From contig NZ_CP016210.1 of NCBI RefSeq assembly GCF_001682385.1, positions 2,294,001 to 2,358,000 on the forward strand: a DNA stretch of 64,000 bases, given 5' to 3'. The notes under the pieces are model-generated. The model was not told where the DNA came from. It ran no database searches and was given only the letters and a program-made list of their open reading frames with translations. Below, piece by piece: positions 13,701 through 25,486 of the stretch (the first letter of the stretch is position 1; every line of letters begins with the position of its first letter). A program made the position numbers and the translations under genes. The DNA comes from Azoarcus olearius. GTDB taxonomy: Bacteria; Pseudomonadota; Gammaproteobacteria; Burkholderiales; Rhodocyclaceae.

Positions 13701-14298
13701 CCATCCGGATGTCGTCGAGACGCGCGAGATTGTCGCGCGCATCGGTCAGCCGGCCCTCGGTTTCCTTGCGGCGTTCGCGGTACTTGGTGACGCCGGCGGC
13801 CTCTTCGAGAAAGCCGCGGATTTCCTCCGGACGGGCCTCGATGATGCGCGAGATCATGCCCTGCTCGATGATCGCGTAGGCGCGCGGGCCGAGGCCGGTG
13901 CCGAGGAACAGGTCGATCACGTCCTTGCGGCGCACATGGACGTTGTTGATGAAATAGGTGGATTCGCCGCTGCGGTCGAGCACGCGCTTGACCGAGATCT
14001 CCGCGTAGCGCGACCACTGCCCGGCCGCCTTGCCCTCGTTGTTGTCGAACACCAGTTCGACACTGGCGCGCGACACCGGCTTGCGCGTGGTGGAGCCGTT
14101 GAAGATGACGTCCTGCATCGATTCGCCGCGCAGCGCGGAGGCGCGGGTTTCGCCCAGCACCCAGCGCACGGCGTCGATGATGTTGGACTTGCCGCAGCCA
14201 TTGGGGCCGACGACGCCGACCAGGTTGCCGGGCATCAGCACCGTGGTGGGGTCGACGAAAGTCTTGAATCCGGCGAGTTTTAACTTGGCGAGACGCAC
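10762..14298 (-). CDS. smc: Chromosome partition protein Smc
   Basis: Smc has an ATPase head split between the ends. Walker A GPNGCGKSN lies near residue 35; the C-terminal half holds the signature LSGGEKALTA and Walker B CMLDEVDAPLDD. Between them are two long coiled coils and a hinge at the centre. The frame is open up to 14439, but family proteins begin directly with MRL-K-KLAGFK. The GTG at 14296-14298 gives exactly that start (MRLAKLKLAGFKTF) and a normal 1178-residue length; there is no good ribosome site in front. With ScpA/ScpB, Smc condenses and segregates the replicated chromosome. It is the first gene of smc-zipA-ligA-galU and divergent from dapC. Confidence 0.95.
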   Translation of the reverse strand: MRLAKLKLAGFKTFVDPTTVLMPGNLVGVVGPNGCGKSNIIDAVRWVLGETRASALRGESMQDVIFNGSTTRKPVSRASVELVFDNNEGKAAGQWSRYAEISVKRVLDRSGESTYFINNVHVRRKDVIDLFLGTGLGPRAYAIIEQGMISRIIEARPEEIRGFLEEAAGVTKYRERRKETEGRLTDARDNLARLDDIRMELGERIGHLEAQAEVAERYQRLSTAHVEKQQLLWLLKRNEAKAERDRVAEELNRNTLRIEADSARLQELEAAVESARESHFAASEAVHLAQSDLFAVSAEVTRLETELQHLGEARKRLEARLAQLDTDQLHWSDRRESLTEERERWLGLADNAAMRAEQAEARHAEISDRLPDADAARQSAETTVNSARRELAQTEQQLRVEEANRASAQRALDALQQRRARLEGERGNIQGPDERDLEEREARMEMLQEALEERQHDLSALQSRLPDAQGALKSALDHERAVQRRLTELRARREALVQLQAKVQSQGKLGDWLRRHGLAELPPLWRVLRVAEGWESAVEAVLRERLAALMTAPADADNAALSLLDEAPPESLALALDAGAACPADLVAPAGTVPLADRITLTDTSLQPLVRDWLAGHFAVDNLADWLPRRAELPAGTVLVSRLGQTLSRHALTHFVPDSRTHGVMERQREIDTLASEQQALEEEAHLAHDALLAAEASATELQERTNTLRRDIQAAQAQVHAEQVELLKLQQARSRADERHAQLAHDLGDLVHLEATEREHLARADLESARAAGLAELQRHRLDAATEVLREREQSLRELRTLEQAAARELQEVKFSERECAGKLDDIARNLQLAADQLDRIVAEQASRRQELDATDDARSHDALQEALGLRSSREAALAARRDALEHAAALLRQTEEMRLRTEQEAAPARARVAELRLAVQAAELAAAQHEERLREAQADEAALAPLLTPDLKETSLQREVGRLAREIAELGAVNLAALDELRSASERKSYLDAQTEDLLQAIGTLEDAIRRIDRETREQLQETYNTVNQQFATLFPQLFGGGRAELVLTGDEILDAGIQIVAQPPGKKNTSIQLLSGGEKALTAIALVFAMFQLNPAPFCMLDEVDAPLDDTNTERYGQMVKRMSSQTQFIFISHSKITMEIAQQLVGVTMQEQGVSRVVEVDMEEALRLAEAAAA

Positions 14299-14495
14299 GT
14301 CGATGGATCTGGGCGGACGAAAGGGGCGAACGACGCTGGAACGGTGGCGAAGATCGGGCGGTACGTCGTTGGCTGCGAGTGCCGAGTCAGTTGGGATACA
14401 GGCCTCAGGCCACGCCTGAAAGGCGCGCCATGATAACATCTTCGCCCTTTTCGACCGCCCCGCGCCGTGCCTTCGCCGGCGTAAATTGTTCCAAA

Positions 14496-15704
14496 GTGAA
14501 TCCCGACCTCGACCGTCTGCAGACCTACCCCTTCGAGAAGCTGCGCGAGCTTTTCCGCGGCGTGACGCCGCCCGCGGCGCTGGCCCCGATACGCCTTTCG
14601 ATCGGCGAGCCGCAGCACCCGACGCCCGCCTTCATCAAGGAAGCGCTGGTGTCCAATCTGGACGGCCTGTCGGTGTATCCGAACACGCCGGGGAGCGACG
14701 CGTTGCGGGGCTCCATCGCGAGCTGGCTGCAGCGCCGCTACGGCCTGCCGGCGGTCAACGCCGCCACCCAGGTGATCCCGGTCAACGGCACCCGCGAGGC
14801 GCTGTTCGCGTTTGCACAGTGCGTGGTCGATCGCAGCCGCGCGGGCGCCAAGGTGCTGTGTCCCAACCCGTTCTACCAGATCTACGAAGGCGCCGCGCTG
14901 CTCGCCGGTGCCGATCCGATCTTCCTCAACAACCTGCCCGAAAACCGCTTTGGCTCGGACTTCGACAGCGTGCCGGAGCAGGTCTGGCGCGACGTGCAGC
15001 TGGTCTATGTCTGCTCTCCGGGCAACCCCACCGGGCGCGTGCTGGGGTTCGACGAGTGGAAGCGGCTGTTCGAACTGTCGGACCGCTACGGCTTCGTCAT
15101 CGCGGCGGACGAGTGTTATTCCGAGATCTATTTCGACGACGAGGCGCGCCCGATCGGCGGGCTCGAGGCCGCCCACCGTCTCGGCAGGAGCGACTTCCGC
15201 AATGTCGTGATGTTCTCCAGCCTGTCCAAGCGTTCGAACGTGCCCGGCCTGCGCTCGGGTTTCGTCGCCGGCGACGCGGCGATCCTGAACAAGTTCCTGC
15301 TGTATCGAACCTACCAGGGCTGCCAGATGAATCCCGCGGTCCAAGCGGCGTCGGTGGCCGCCTGGAACGACGAAGCGCACGTGGCCGAGAACCGGCGCCT
15401 GTACCGCGAGAAGTTCGACCGTGTGACGCCCATGCTCGCGCCCTATCTGTCCGTCGAGCTGCCCGACGCCGGTTTCTACCTGTGGGCGCGCGTACCGCCC
15501 TCGCTGTGCGGCGGGTCCGATACCGTCTTCGCCCGCGATCTGCTCGACCAATATAATGTGACCGTTCTGCCCGGCAGCTTCCTCGCCCGCGAAAGCGGTG
15601 GCGTCAATCCGGGCGCGGGCTTTGTCCGCATCGCGCTGGTGGCCGATACCGCCGAGTGTGTCGAAGCCGCCGAACGCATCATCGCCTTCTGTCAAAAACA
15701 CTGA
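14496..15704 (+). CDS. dapC: Succinyldiaminopimelate transaminase
   Basis: A fold-type I PLP aminotransferase of 402 residues counted from GTG 14496 ([16 protein letters not shown]), where family members start; the in-frame ATG 14430 would add 22 unconserved residues. The PLP lysine is in [15 protein letters not shown], and [12 protein letters not shown] and [12 protein letters not shown] are the usual cofactor-ring motifs. It transfers the glutamate amino group to N-succinyl-2-amino-6-ketopimelate in the succinylase branch of lysine/diaminopimelate synthesis. dapD follows after 10 bp and dapE comes after one intervening gene. The gene is divergent from smc, and the 200-bp gap between the starts must hold both promoters. 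Confidence 0.93.
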   Translation: MNPDLDRLQTYPFEKLRELFRGVTPPAALAPIRLSIGEPQHPTPAFIKEALVSNLDGLSVYPNTPGSDALRGSIASWLQRRYGLPAVNAATQVIPVNGTREALFAFAQCVVDRSRAGAKVLCPNPFYQIYEGAALLAGADPIFLNNLPENRFGSDFDSVPEQVWRDVQLVYVCSPGNPTGRVLGFDEWKRLFELSDRYGFVIAADECYSEIYFDDEARPIGGLEAAHRLGRSDFRNVVMFSSLSKRSNVPGLRSGFVAGDAAILNKFLLYRTYQGCQMNPAVQAASVAAWNDEAHVAENRRLYREKFDRVTPMLAPYLSVELPDAGFYLWARVPPSLCGGSDTVFARDLLDQYNVTVLPGSFLARESGGVNPGAGFVRIALVADTAECVEAAERIIAFCQKH

Positions 15705-15714
15705 GAGACCCCCA

Positions 15715-16536
<822 letters not shown>

Positions 16537-16543
16537 TCCACCG

Positions 16544-16562
16544 GGGGCGGCTTTGCCGCCCC
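16544..16562 (+). other. GC-rich hairpin between dapD and pilU-like gene
   Basis: GGGGCGGC-TTT-GCCGCCCC forms a perfect 8-bp stem seven bases after the dapD stop codon. No T-run follows, so it is not a classic terminator. It may stabilise the dapCD transcript or act with Rho. Confidence 0.5.
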
Positions 16563-16620
16563 GCCCTGCCCCTCGCCGTGGCCCGCCCACGGCCCTCAGT
16601 CGGAACGGAGTGCGATACCC

Positions 16621-18992
<2,372 letters not shown>

Positions 18993-19000
18993 GGCTGTCG

Positions 19001-19963
19001 ATGAGCCATCACGAAAACCCCGCCTGCGACGATCCCGACTGCAACGACGCGGATCACGACCACGAGCACGAGCACGGTCCGCTGGCCGAACTGGTTACGG
19101 TACGAGACTGGCTGCGCTATGCACTGACCCGCTTCAACCGCGAACGCATCTTCTGCGGCCACGGCGTGCTGGATACCTACGACGAAGCGGTGTGGCTGAT
19201 CCTGTCGACGCTCGCCCTTCCGCTCGACCGCCTGGAGCCCTTCCTCGATGCCTGCATTCCGTCGGACGAGCGGGTGCAGATTTTCGAAGCGATCGAGCGG
19301 CGGGTGGTTGACCGGGTGCCGACCGCCTACATCACCCAGGAAGCCTGGCTGGGCGAGTTCCGCTTCCACGTGGATGAACGGGTGATCGTGCCGCGGTCCT
19401 TCTTTGCCGAACTGCTGGAAGAAGGCATGGCGCCTTGGGTCGAGGACCCCGAACAGGTCAGCAGCGCGCTCGACCTGTGTACCGGCTCCGGCTGCCTCGC
19501 CATCCTGATGGCGCACGCGTTTCCCAACGCCCAGATCGTCGGCGTCGACCTCTCCGACGATGCGCTGGATGTCGCCGCCGAAAACGTGGCCGACTACGGT
19601 CTGGAAGATCGCGTGGAACTGGTCAAGAGCGATGTGTTCGATGCGCTCGACGGGCGTCGCTTCGATTTCATTCTGAGCAATCCGCCGTATGTCACGGCCG
19701 ACGCCATGGCGTCCTTGCCGCCGGAATACCTGCATGAACCCCGCATGGCGCTGGCAGCCGGGGATGACGGGTTGGACGTTGTGCGCCGCCTGCTGGCGCA
19801 AGCCCGTGACCACCTGACGCCCAAGGGTTTTCTGGCGGTGGAAGTCGGGCATAATCGCGACATCGTCGAAGCCGCTTTCCCCGAGCTGTCCTTTACCTGG
19901 CTGTCGTGCCGCGGCGGCGACGACATGATCTTTCTGCTGCACCGCGACGAACTGCCCGGTTGA
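19001..19963 (+). CDS. prmB: 50S ribosomal protein L3 glutamine methyltransferase
   Basis: A class I SAM methyltransferase of the HemK/PrmB group, 320 residues from ATG 19001. The SAM loop is DLCTGSGCLA (158-167) and the catalytic NPPY is at 227-230. The central RVPTAYITQEAWLGEFRFHVDERVIVPRS-type block identifies PrmB, which N5-methylates a glutamine of ribosomal protein L3. An unusual feature is the acidic, His/Cys-rich N-terminal tail (two Cys, seven His in the first 25 residues, ending HDHEHEHG), which looks metal-binding. The gene starts 8 bp after dapE. A response regulator follows after 67 bp. Confidence 0.93.
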   Translation: MSHHENPACDDPDCNDADHDHEHEHGPLAELVTVRDWLRYALTRFNRERIFCGHGVLDTYDEAVWLILSTLALPLDRLEPFLDACIPSDERVQIFEAIERRVVDRVPTAYITQEAWLGEFRFHVDERVIVPRSFFAELLEEGMAPWVEDPEQVSSALDLCTGSGCLAILMAHAFPNAQIVGVDLSDDALDVAAENVADYGLEDRVELVKSDVFDALDGRRFDFILSNPPYVTADAMASLPPEYLHEPRMALAAGDDGLDVVRRLLAQARDHLTPKGFLAVEVGHNRDIVEAAFPELSFTWLSCRGGDDMIFLLHRDELPG

Positions 19964-20030
19964 TCCAATGCCAGGGCAGCCGCCCGCACCGAGTGCGCGG
20001 CGGAGCCCCGCTCACTGAGGAGACACTGGC

Positions 20031-20489
20031 ATGCCAAGCGAACGTCCGATTCTGCTGGTCGAGGACAACCCCGACGACGAAGCTCTTACGCTGCGTGCCT
20101 TCAGCAAGAACAAGATCACCAACCCGATCGTGGTTGCCCGCGACGGGGTGGAGGCAATCGACTACCTGTTCTGCACGGGCATCCACGAGAATCGGGACGC
20201 CAAGGTGGTGCCGGCGGTCGTGCTGCTCGACCTGAAGCTGCCCCGCATCGACGGGCTGGAGGTGCTGCGGCGCATCCGCGCGGACGAACGGACCGCCCTG
20301 CTTCCGGTCGTCGTGCTCACCACCTCGCGCGAACTGCAGGACATCCAGGAGGCCTACCGCCTGGGTGCCAACAGCTACATCCGCAAGCCGGTGGATTTCG
20401 AACGCTTTCTGTACGCGGTGGGACAGTTGGGGCTGTACTGGCTGTCGCTCAACGAAACCGCGGATTCAGTCAGCAGTTCGGCCTATTGA
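20031..20489 (+). CDS. Single-domain response regulator (Rcp1-like)
   Basis: The protein is one receiver domain of 152 residues and has no output domain. Acidic pocket residues are E11/D12, the phospho-acceptor is D67 (VLLDLKLP), and the conserved lysine is K119 (IRKP). The longer alpha-loop segments (YLFCTG, ENRDAKVVPAVVLLD) are characteristic of Rcp1-type receivers, which usually partner with bacteriophytochrome or hybrid kinases. A ribosome site (GAGGAG) precedes ATG 20031. No histidine kinase is encoded nearby, so it is an orphan here. The partner and output cannot be inferred from the neighbours. Confidence 0.9.
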   Translation: MPSERPILLVEDNPDDEALTLRAFSKNKITNPIVVARDGVEAIDYLFCTGIHENRDAKVVPAVVLLDLKLPRIDGLEVLRRIRADERTALLPVVVLTTSRELQDIQEAYRLGANSYIRKPVDFERFLYAVGQLGLYWLSLNETADSVSSSAY

Positions 20490-20528
20490 GCGCGGCGGCG
20501 GGGCCGCACCCGAAGGCCTTTACCAGCG

Positions 20529-20723
20529 CTAGCTGGCCTCGTCGATCCACGCTTGCTGGATCGCTTCGAGAACCCGCTCGCCGCAGTGGCGCGGGTCATC
20601 GTCAAATTCCGGCAGCGCCATCACCCACTTCGCGAGATCGACGAAGTTGAGCTTGAGCGGATCGACGTCCGGGTGTGCTTCGCTGAGCTGGATCGCGATT
20701 TCTTCGACTTCGGTCCACTTCAT
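20529..20723 (-). CDS. iscX: Fe-S cluster assembly protein IscX
   Basis: A 64-residue acidic protein beginning [13 protein letters not shown] and containing DPRHCGERVLEAIQQAW, typical of IscX (YfhJ), which is 66 residues in E. coli. IscX binds iron and the desulfurase IscS and modulates cluster assembly on IscU. Its start codon overlaps the ferredoxin stop (ATGA), so it is translationally coupled and is the last isc gene. The frame is open further upstream in the ferredoxin region, but only this start matches the family. Confidence 0.94.
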   Translation of the reverse strand: MKWTEVEEIAIQLSEAHPDVDPLKLNFVDLAKWVMALPEFDDDPRHCGERVLEAIQQAWIDEAS

Positions 20724-21064
20724 TCGTGCTTGCCCTCCCTTGCCATGTTGATCGTATAGCGCGGGATTTCGATCACCAGCGGCGTCTCGCCCACCAGCGC
20801 CTGGCACGACAGGCGCGATTGCGGCTCCAGGCCCCAGGCCTTGTCCAGCAGGTCTTCCTCTTCTTCTTCCGCTTCGTTCAACGAGTTGAAGCCTTCGCGG
20901 ACGATGACGTGGCAGGTGGTACAGGCGCACGATTGCTCGCAGGCATGCTCGATGTAGATATCGTTGGCGAGCAGCGTGTTGCAGATGGATTCGCCGGGCG
21001 TGCCCTCCAGCACGGCGCCGTCGGGGCACAGTTCTACGTGGGGCAGTACAACAATCTGGGTCAT
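20720..21064 (-). CDS. fdx: ISC-type 2Fe-2S ferredoxin
   Basis: The 114-residue protein is an adrenodoxin-type [2Fe-2S] ferredoxin. Three cluster cysteines are in the [10 protein letters not shown] stretch and the fourth in LSCQAL. It supplies electrons for cluster assembly on IscU, reducing persulfide sulfur. Its start overlaps the hscA stop by four bases and its stop overlaps iscX by four, showing tight translational coupling at the end of the isc operon. An acidic [12 protein letters not shown] loop after the cluster motif is a normal partner-binding surface in this group. Confidence 0.97.
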   Translation of the reverse strand: MTQIVVLPHVELCPDGAVLEGTPGESICNTLLANDIYIEHACEQSCACTTCHVIVREGFNSLNEAEEEEEDLLDKAWGLEPQSRLSCQALVGETPLVIEIPRYTINMAREGKHE

Positions 21065-22929
21065 GTCTGAAACTCGTCTAGCTTGTGGCCGGTCAGCGCG
21101 GCGCGGATGCTGTGGTCCATGCGGCGGGCCGCAAATTCGTCGGTGGCGCGCGACAAGGCGTCAATGCCGGCCTTGATGGCGCGGTGGTCAGTTCCGGCGC
21201 GGAGCGCCCGCAGCGCGTCGATGGCGGCGTCGATCGACGCACGCTCTTCCGCGTTCAACAGGCTGCCGTCGGCGGCGAGTGCGTGCTCGGTGGCCTCGAT
21301 CACCCGGTCGGCCTCGACCTGCTGTTCGCGCAGCGCGCGTGCGGCCATGTCGTCACCGGCGCGCTCCATGCCCTCGCGCAACATGCCGGAAATCTCGTCG
21401 TCGCTCAGTCCGTAGGAGGGCTTGACCAGCACGCTGGCCTCGACGCCCGAGGACATCTCACGCGCCGATACCGACAGCAGCCCGTCGGCGTCCACCTGGA
21501 AGGTGACGCGGATACGCGCCGCGCCGGCTGCCATCGGCGGAATGCCGCGCAGTTCGAAACGCGCCAGGGAGCGACAGTCGGCCACCAGTTCGCGCTCGCC
21601 CTGCACTACGTGGAAGGCCATCGCGGTCTGGCCGTCCTTGAACGTGGTGAATTCCTGCGCGCGCGCGATCGGCAAGGTCGAATTGCGGGGCACGACCTTT
21701 TCGACCAGGCCGCCCATGGTTTCGAGGCCCAGCGAGAGCGGAATCACGTCGAGCAGCAGCCAGTCGTCCTCGCTGGCGCGGTTGCCGGCGAGCACATTCG
21801 CCTGGATCGCAGCGCCCAGCGCCACGACCTTGTCGGGGTCGAGATTGTTGAGCGGCTCCTGGCCGAAGTACTCGGCCACGGCGCGCTGGATGTGCGGCAT
21901 CCGTGTGGCGCCGCCCACCATGACGACGCCCTTGATGTCCTCCGGCGCGAGCCCCGCATCCCGCAACGCCTTGCGCACCGGGCCCAGCGTCTTCTTCACC
22001 AGGTGGGCCGTCATCTCGGCGAAGGCCTCGCGCGTGACGACCAGATCGACCTCTTCACCGGACGCGAGCCGGCACTGGATCTGCGCGCTTTCGCATGCGG
22101 TCAGCAGTTCCTTGGCTTCGCGCGCCTTCAGTTGCAGCCGGCGGGCATCCTCAGTGGAAGGAGGCGCGATGCGCGCCTTGTCCAGCACCCAGCAGAACAG
22201 CCGGTGGTCGAAGTCGTCGCCGCCAAGGGCTGCGTCGCCATTGGTGGACAGCACTTCGAACACGCCGCGGGAGAGCTTGAGGACGGATAGGTCGAAAGTG
22301 CCGCCGCCAAGGTCGTAGACGGCGTAGACGCCTTCCGCCGCGTTGTCGAGGCCATAGGCCACCGCTGCCGCGGTCGGTTCATTCAGCAGCCGCAGAACCT
22401 CCAGCCCGGCGAGCCGGGCAGCGTCCTTGGTGGCCTGGCGTTGCGCGTCGTCGAAATAGGCCGGCACCGTGATGACCGCGCCGGTAAGCGGCCCGCCAAG
22501 GCTTGCCTCCGCGCGCTCGCGCAGGGCACGGAGAATCTCGGCGGAGACCTCCACCGGGCTCTTGACGCCCTGCACCGTGCGCAGCCGGACCATGCCCGGT
22601 GCGTCTTCGAAGTCGTAGGGCATGGCCTCGACGTAGGCGACGTCCTTCAGGCCGCGACCCATGAAGCGTTTGGCCGAGACGATGGTGTTCTTCGGATCGG
22701 TGGCCTGAAAGGGGGCCGCCGCGTGACCGACCTGAACGGCGCCGTCCGCGCGGTAGCGGACGATGGACGGCAGCATCGCGCGGCCCTCCTCGTCAGCAAG
22801 GCACACCGACAACCCGTTGCGGACGGTGGCGACCAAGGAGTTCGTCGTGCCGAGGTCGATCCCCACCGCGAGGCGGTGTTTGTGGGGCTCGGCGGACATG
22901 CCTGGTTCGGCGATTTGGAGCAGAGCCAT
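21061..22929 (-). CDS. hscA: Fe-S assembly Hsp70 chaperone HscA
   Basis: The protein is 622 residues long and starts [16 protein letters not shown], very close to E. coli HscA (MALLQISEPGLSA), which fixes the start codon. It has the Hsp70 nucleotide-binding domain ([22 protein letters not shown]) and the peptide-binding domain. HscA, stimulated by HscB, binds the LPPVK loop of IscU and helps release the finished cluster to apoproteins. The gene lies 15 bp after hscB and overlaps fdx by 4 bp. Nothing appears truncated. Confidence 0.97.
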   Translation of the reverse strand: MALLQIAEPGMSAEPHKHRLAVGIDLGTTNSLVATVRNGLSVCLADEEGRAMLPSIVRYRADGAVQVGHAAAPFQATDPKNTIVSAKRFMGRGLKDVAYVEAMPYDFEDAPGMVRLRTVQGVKSPVEVSAEILRALRERAEASLGGPLTGAVITVPAYFDDAQRQATKDAARLAGLEVLRLLNEPTAAAVAYGLDNAAEGVYAVYDLGGGTFDLSVLKLSRGVFEVLSTNGDAALGGDDFDHRLFCWVLDKARIAPPSTEDARRLQLKAREAKELLTACESAQIQCRLASGEEVDLVVTREAFAEMTAHLVKKTLGPVRKALRDAGLAPEDIKGVVMVGGATRMPHIQRAVAEYFGQEPLNNLDPDKVVALGAAIQANVLAGNRASEDDWLLLDVIPLSLGLETMGGLVEKVVPRNSTLPIARAQEFTTFKDGQTAMAFHVVQGERELVADCRSLARFELRGIPPMAAGAARIRVTFQVDADGLLSVSAREMSSGVEASVLVKPSYGLSDDEISGMLREGMERAGDDMAARALREQQVEADRVIEATEHALAADGSLLNAEERASIDAAIDALRALRAGTDHRAIKAGIDALSRATDEFAARRMDHSIRAALTGHKLDEFQT

Positions 22930-22944
22930 GCTTTACGCGCCCAT

Positions 22945-23478
22945 CTAGTTTTCGAGCGCCTCAAGGGCGTCGTCGATCTCGTGTTGTAGTTTCTCGATGA
23001 ACATCAGGCGCCGCACGGTTTCGGCGGCCGCGGGGTAATCACCCGCATCATCGAGCGCGTCGGCGAGTCCGGCGTGCACCTCGCGCGAATGCTGGCGCAG
23101 GCGCAGATGAAGCTGCTCCAGCTCATCCACCTCGCCGGCCGCGCGAGCTTCCTCCACCGCTTCGCGCCACTCCATCTGCTCCATCAGGAACTCGGGCGAC
23201 ATCGCGGTGTTGGTGTCGACGGCCGCATCGACGCCGGCGAGTTCGAGCAGATACTGCGCGCGGCTCAGCGGTTTGCGCAGCACGCGAAAACCTTCATTGA
23301 CCCGTGTGGCCCACTGCATCGACCTCCGCTTCTCGACGTCCGGCAGGTGGGCGAAGCGGTCCGGGTGGACCTCGCCCTGCAGGCCGTGCCACGCCGCCTC
23401 CAGCGCCGACTCGTCGATGCGAAAGCGGCGCGGCATCCCGAACAGCGAGAAGTAATCCTGCTGCAGATCGATGGCCAT
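22945..23478 (-). CDS. hscB: Fe-S assembly J-type co-chaperone HscB
   Basis: A 177-residue J-protein with the DnaJ-like helix-loop-helix at the N-terminus and the HPD tripeptide at 38-40 (VHPDRFAHLP), followed by the C-terminal three-helix domain that binds IscU. HscB delivers IscU to HscA and stimulates its ATPase. It follows iscA by only 4 bp and precedes hscA by 15 bp, in the usual isc gene order. Length is as in other bacteria (about 171-177). Confidence 0.96.
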   Translation of the reverse strand: MAIDLQQDYFSLFGMPRRFRIDESALEAAWHGLQGEVHPDRFAHLPDVEKRRSMQWATRVNEGFRVLRKPLSRAQYLLELAGVDAAVDTNTAMSPEFLMEQMEWREAVEEARAAGEVDELEQLHLRLRQHSREVHAGLADALDDAGDYPAAAETVRRLMFIEKLQHEIDDALEALEN

Positions 23479-23482
23479 GCGT

Positions 23483-23806
23483 TCAGACGTTAAAGCTCTC
23501 GCCGCAACCGCAGGCGTCTTTCACGTTCGGGTTGTTGAACTTGAAGCCTTCGTTCAGGCCCTCGCGCACGAAGTCCAGCTCGGTGCCGTCGATGTAGGGC
23601 AGGCTCTTCGGATCGACGATCACCTGCACGCCGTGGCTCTCGAAGACCAGGTCCTCGTCCTGCTTCTCATCGACGAACTCCAGCTTGTAGGCCATGCCGG
23701 AACAGCCCGAGGTACGCACCCCAAGACGGATTCCCAGGCCCTTGCCACGCTTGGCGATGAAATTCGCGACGTGCTTGGCCGCGCTTTGAGAAAGCGTCAC
23801 TCCCAT
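23483..23806 (-). CDS. iscA: A-type Fe-S carrier IscA
   Basis: The 107-residue protein has the three A-type cysteines: one in [10 protein letters not shown] and two in the C-terminal CGCGESF. IscA carries [2Fe-2S] or [4Fe-4S] clusters, or iron, from IscU to client enzymes, notably for [4Fe-4S] maturation in air. The start at 23806 is the family start ([13 protein letters not shown], with AGGAGAG a few bases upstream); the frame is open further upstream through the iscU gene but without homology. iscU is 20 bp upstream and hscB 4 bp downstream. Confidence 0.96.
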   Translation of the reverse strand: MGVTLSQSAAKHVANFIAKRGKGLGIRLGVRTSGCSGMAYKLEFVDEKQDEDLVFESHGVQVIVDPKSLPYIDGTELDFVREGLNEGFKFNNPNVKDACGCGESFNV

Positions 23807-23826
23807 GCTCGACTCTCCTGTGATGG

Positions 23827-24210
23827 TCAGGCTTCGTGCTTCTTCTTGTAGTCCGCCACCGCGGCCTTGATCGCGTCTTCGGCCAGGATGGAACAATGGA
23901 TCTTCACCGGCGGCAAAGCCAGTTCTTCGGCGATCTGGGTGTTCTTGATCTCCAGCGCCTGGTCCAGCGTCTTGCCCTTCACCCATTCGGTGACCAGCGA
24001 GGACGAGGCGATGGCCGAGCCGCAGCCGTAGGTCTTGAACTTCGCGTCTTCGATCACGCCGTCCTTGCCGACCTTGATCTGCAGCTTCATCACGTCGCCG
24101 CACGCGGGCGCGCCAACCATGCCGGTGGCCACGCCTTCGTCGTCCTTGCCGAAGGAGCCGACGTTGCGGGGGTTTTCGTAGTGGTCCAGAAGTTTGTCGC
24201 TGTATGCCAT
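23827..24210 (-). CDS. iscU: Fe-S cluster scaffold IscU
   Basis: The scaffold on which IscS sulfur and iron are joined. The 127-residue protein shows the three invariant cysteines C37 (GAPACGD), C63 (YGCGSAIA) and C106 ([11 protein letters not shown]), the assembly-controlling D39 and the HscA-recognition loop LPPVK. Everything expected of a functional IscU is present. The gene lies between iscS (31 bp) and iscA (20 bp). A GGAG ribosome site precedes the start. Confidence 0.98.
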   Translation of the reverse strand: MAYSDKLLDHYENPRNVGSFGKDDEGVATGMVGAPACGDVMKLQIKVGKDGVIEDAKFKTYGCGSAIASSSLVTEWVKGKTLDQALEIKNTQIAEELALPPVKIHCSILAEDAIKAAVADYKKKHEA

Positions 24211-24241
24211 TTTGCTTCTCCTGCTTGGGGTTGCGGGCGGC

Positions 24242-25453
24242 TTAGTGAGCGGCCCACTGCACGGTGTTCAAATCCACGCCCTCCTGCACCATCTCCCACA
24301 GCGGGGAGAGTTCGCGCAGCTTGCCGATCTTCTTGTGGAGCAGATCGATGGCGTAGTCGATTTCTTCTTCGGTGGTGAAGCGGCCGATCGTGAAGCGGAT
24401 CGAGCTGTGGGCGAGTTCATCGTCACGACCCAGCGCCCGCAGCACGTAGGACGGCTCCAGGCTCGCAGACGTACAGGCCGAGCCGGACGACACCGCGATG
24501 TCCTTGATCGCCATGATCAAGGATTCGCCCTCGACGTAGGCGAACGAGATGTTGAGGTTGTGCGGCACGCGGTGCTCCACATCGCCATTGACGTAGGTCG
24601 CGTCGATATCGGTCAGGCCGTTCAACAGCTTGTCGCGCAGGCGGCGGATACGGCCGTTCTCCTCGGCCATTTCTTCGCGGGCGATGCGGAAGGCCTCGCC
24701 CATGCCGACGATCTGGTGCGTGGCCAGCGTGCCCGAGCGCAGGCCGCGTTCGTGGCCGCCACCATGCATCTGCGCCTCCAGACGCACCCGCGGCTTGCGG
24801 CGCACGTACAGCGCGCCGATGCCTTTCGGGCCGTAGGTCTTGTGTGCCGAAAAGCTCATCAGGTCCACCTTGAGCTTGGCAAGGTCGATCTCGACCTTGC
24901 CGGTAGCCTGGGCGGCGTCCACATGAAACACGATGCCCTTTTCGCGGCAGATCTCGCCGATCTCGGCGATCGGCTGGATCACACCGATTTCGTTGTTGAC
25001 GAACATCACCGACACCACGGTGGTGTCCGGGCGCAGCGCCGCCTTGAAGGCTTCCAGGTCGATCAGGCCGTTTTCCTGGACGTCGAGGTAGGTCGCCTCG
25101 AAGCCTTCGCGCTCGAGTTCGCGCACCGTATCCAGCACCGCCTTGTGCTCGGTCTTGAGGGTGATGACGTGCTTGCCCTTGCTGCGGTAAAAGTGCGCGG
25201 CGCCCTTGATCGCGAGATTGTTCGACTCGGTCGCCCCGGAGGTCCACACGATTTCCTTCGGGTCGGCGTTCACCAACTTCGCCACCTCGTCGCGCGCCTC
25301 TTCAACCGCGCGCTCCGCCTCCCAGCCAAAGGCGTGCGAACGGCTCGCCGGGTTGCCGAAGTGTTCGGTCAGCCACGGAATCATCTTCGCCGCCACGCGC
25401 GGGTCGACCGGCGTCGTCGCCGAGTAGTCGAGGTAGATCGGAAACTTCAACAT
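24242..25453 (-). CDS. iscS: Cysteine desulfurase IscS
   Basis: A group I cysteine desulfurase of 403 residues with PLP lysine K205 ([16 protein letters not shown]) and catalytic cysteine C327 in the mobile loop ([21 protein letters not shown]). The C-terminal tail, [18 protein letters not shown], is the IscU-binding end and confirms IscS. It removes sulfur from cysteine as persulfide for Fe-S clusters, tRNA thiolation, thiamine and molybdopterin. It follows, after 33 bp, a second desulfurase gene, which is unusual. The gene is transcribed from the iscR side. Confidence 0.98.
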   Translation of the reverse strand: MLKFPIYLDYSATTPVDPRVAAKMIPWLTEHFGNPASRSHAFGWEAERAVEEARDEVAKLVNADPKEIVWTSGATESNNLAIKGAAHFYRSKGKHVITLKTEHKAVLDTVRELEREGFEATYLDVQENGLIDLEAFKAALRPDTTVVSVMFVNNEIGVIQPIAEIGEICREKGIVFHVDAAQATGKVEIDLAKLKVDLMSFSAHKTYGPKGIGALYVRRKPRVRLEAQMHGGGHERGLRSGTLATHQIVGMGEAFRIAREEMAEENGRIRRLRDKLLNGLTDIDATYVNGDVEHRVPHNLNISFAYVEGESLIMAIKDIAVSSGSACTSASLEPSYVLRALGRDDELAHSSIRFTIGRFTTEEEIDYAIDLLHKKIGKLRELSPLWEMVQEGVDLNTVQWAAH

Positions 25454-25486
25454 GGGGTCACTCCGTTAGCGATTCGTCTTTTCATG

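Noticed and set aside
12448-14283. Long plus-strand open frame opposite smc
   Set aside because: Antisense shadow of smc; no ribosome site, no recognisable family.
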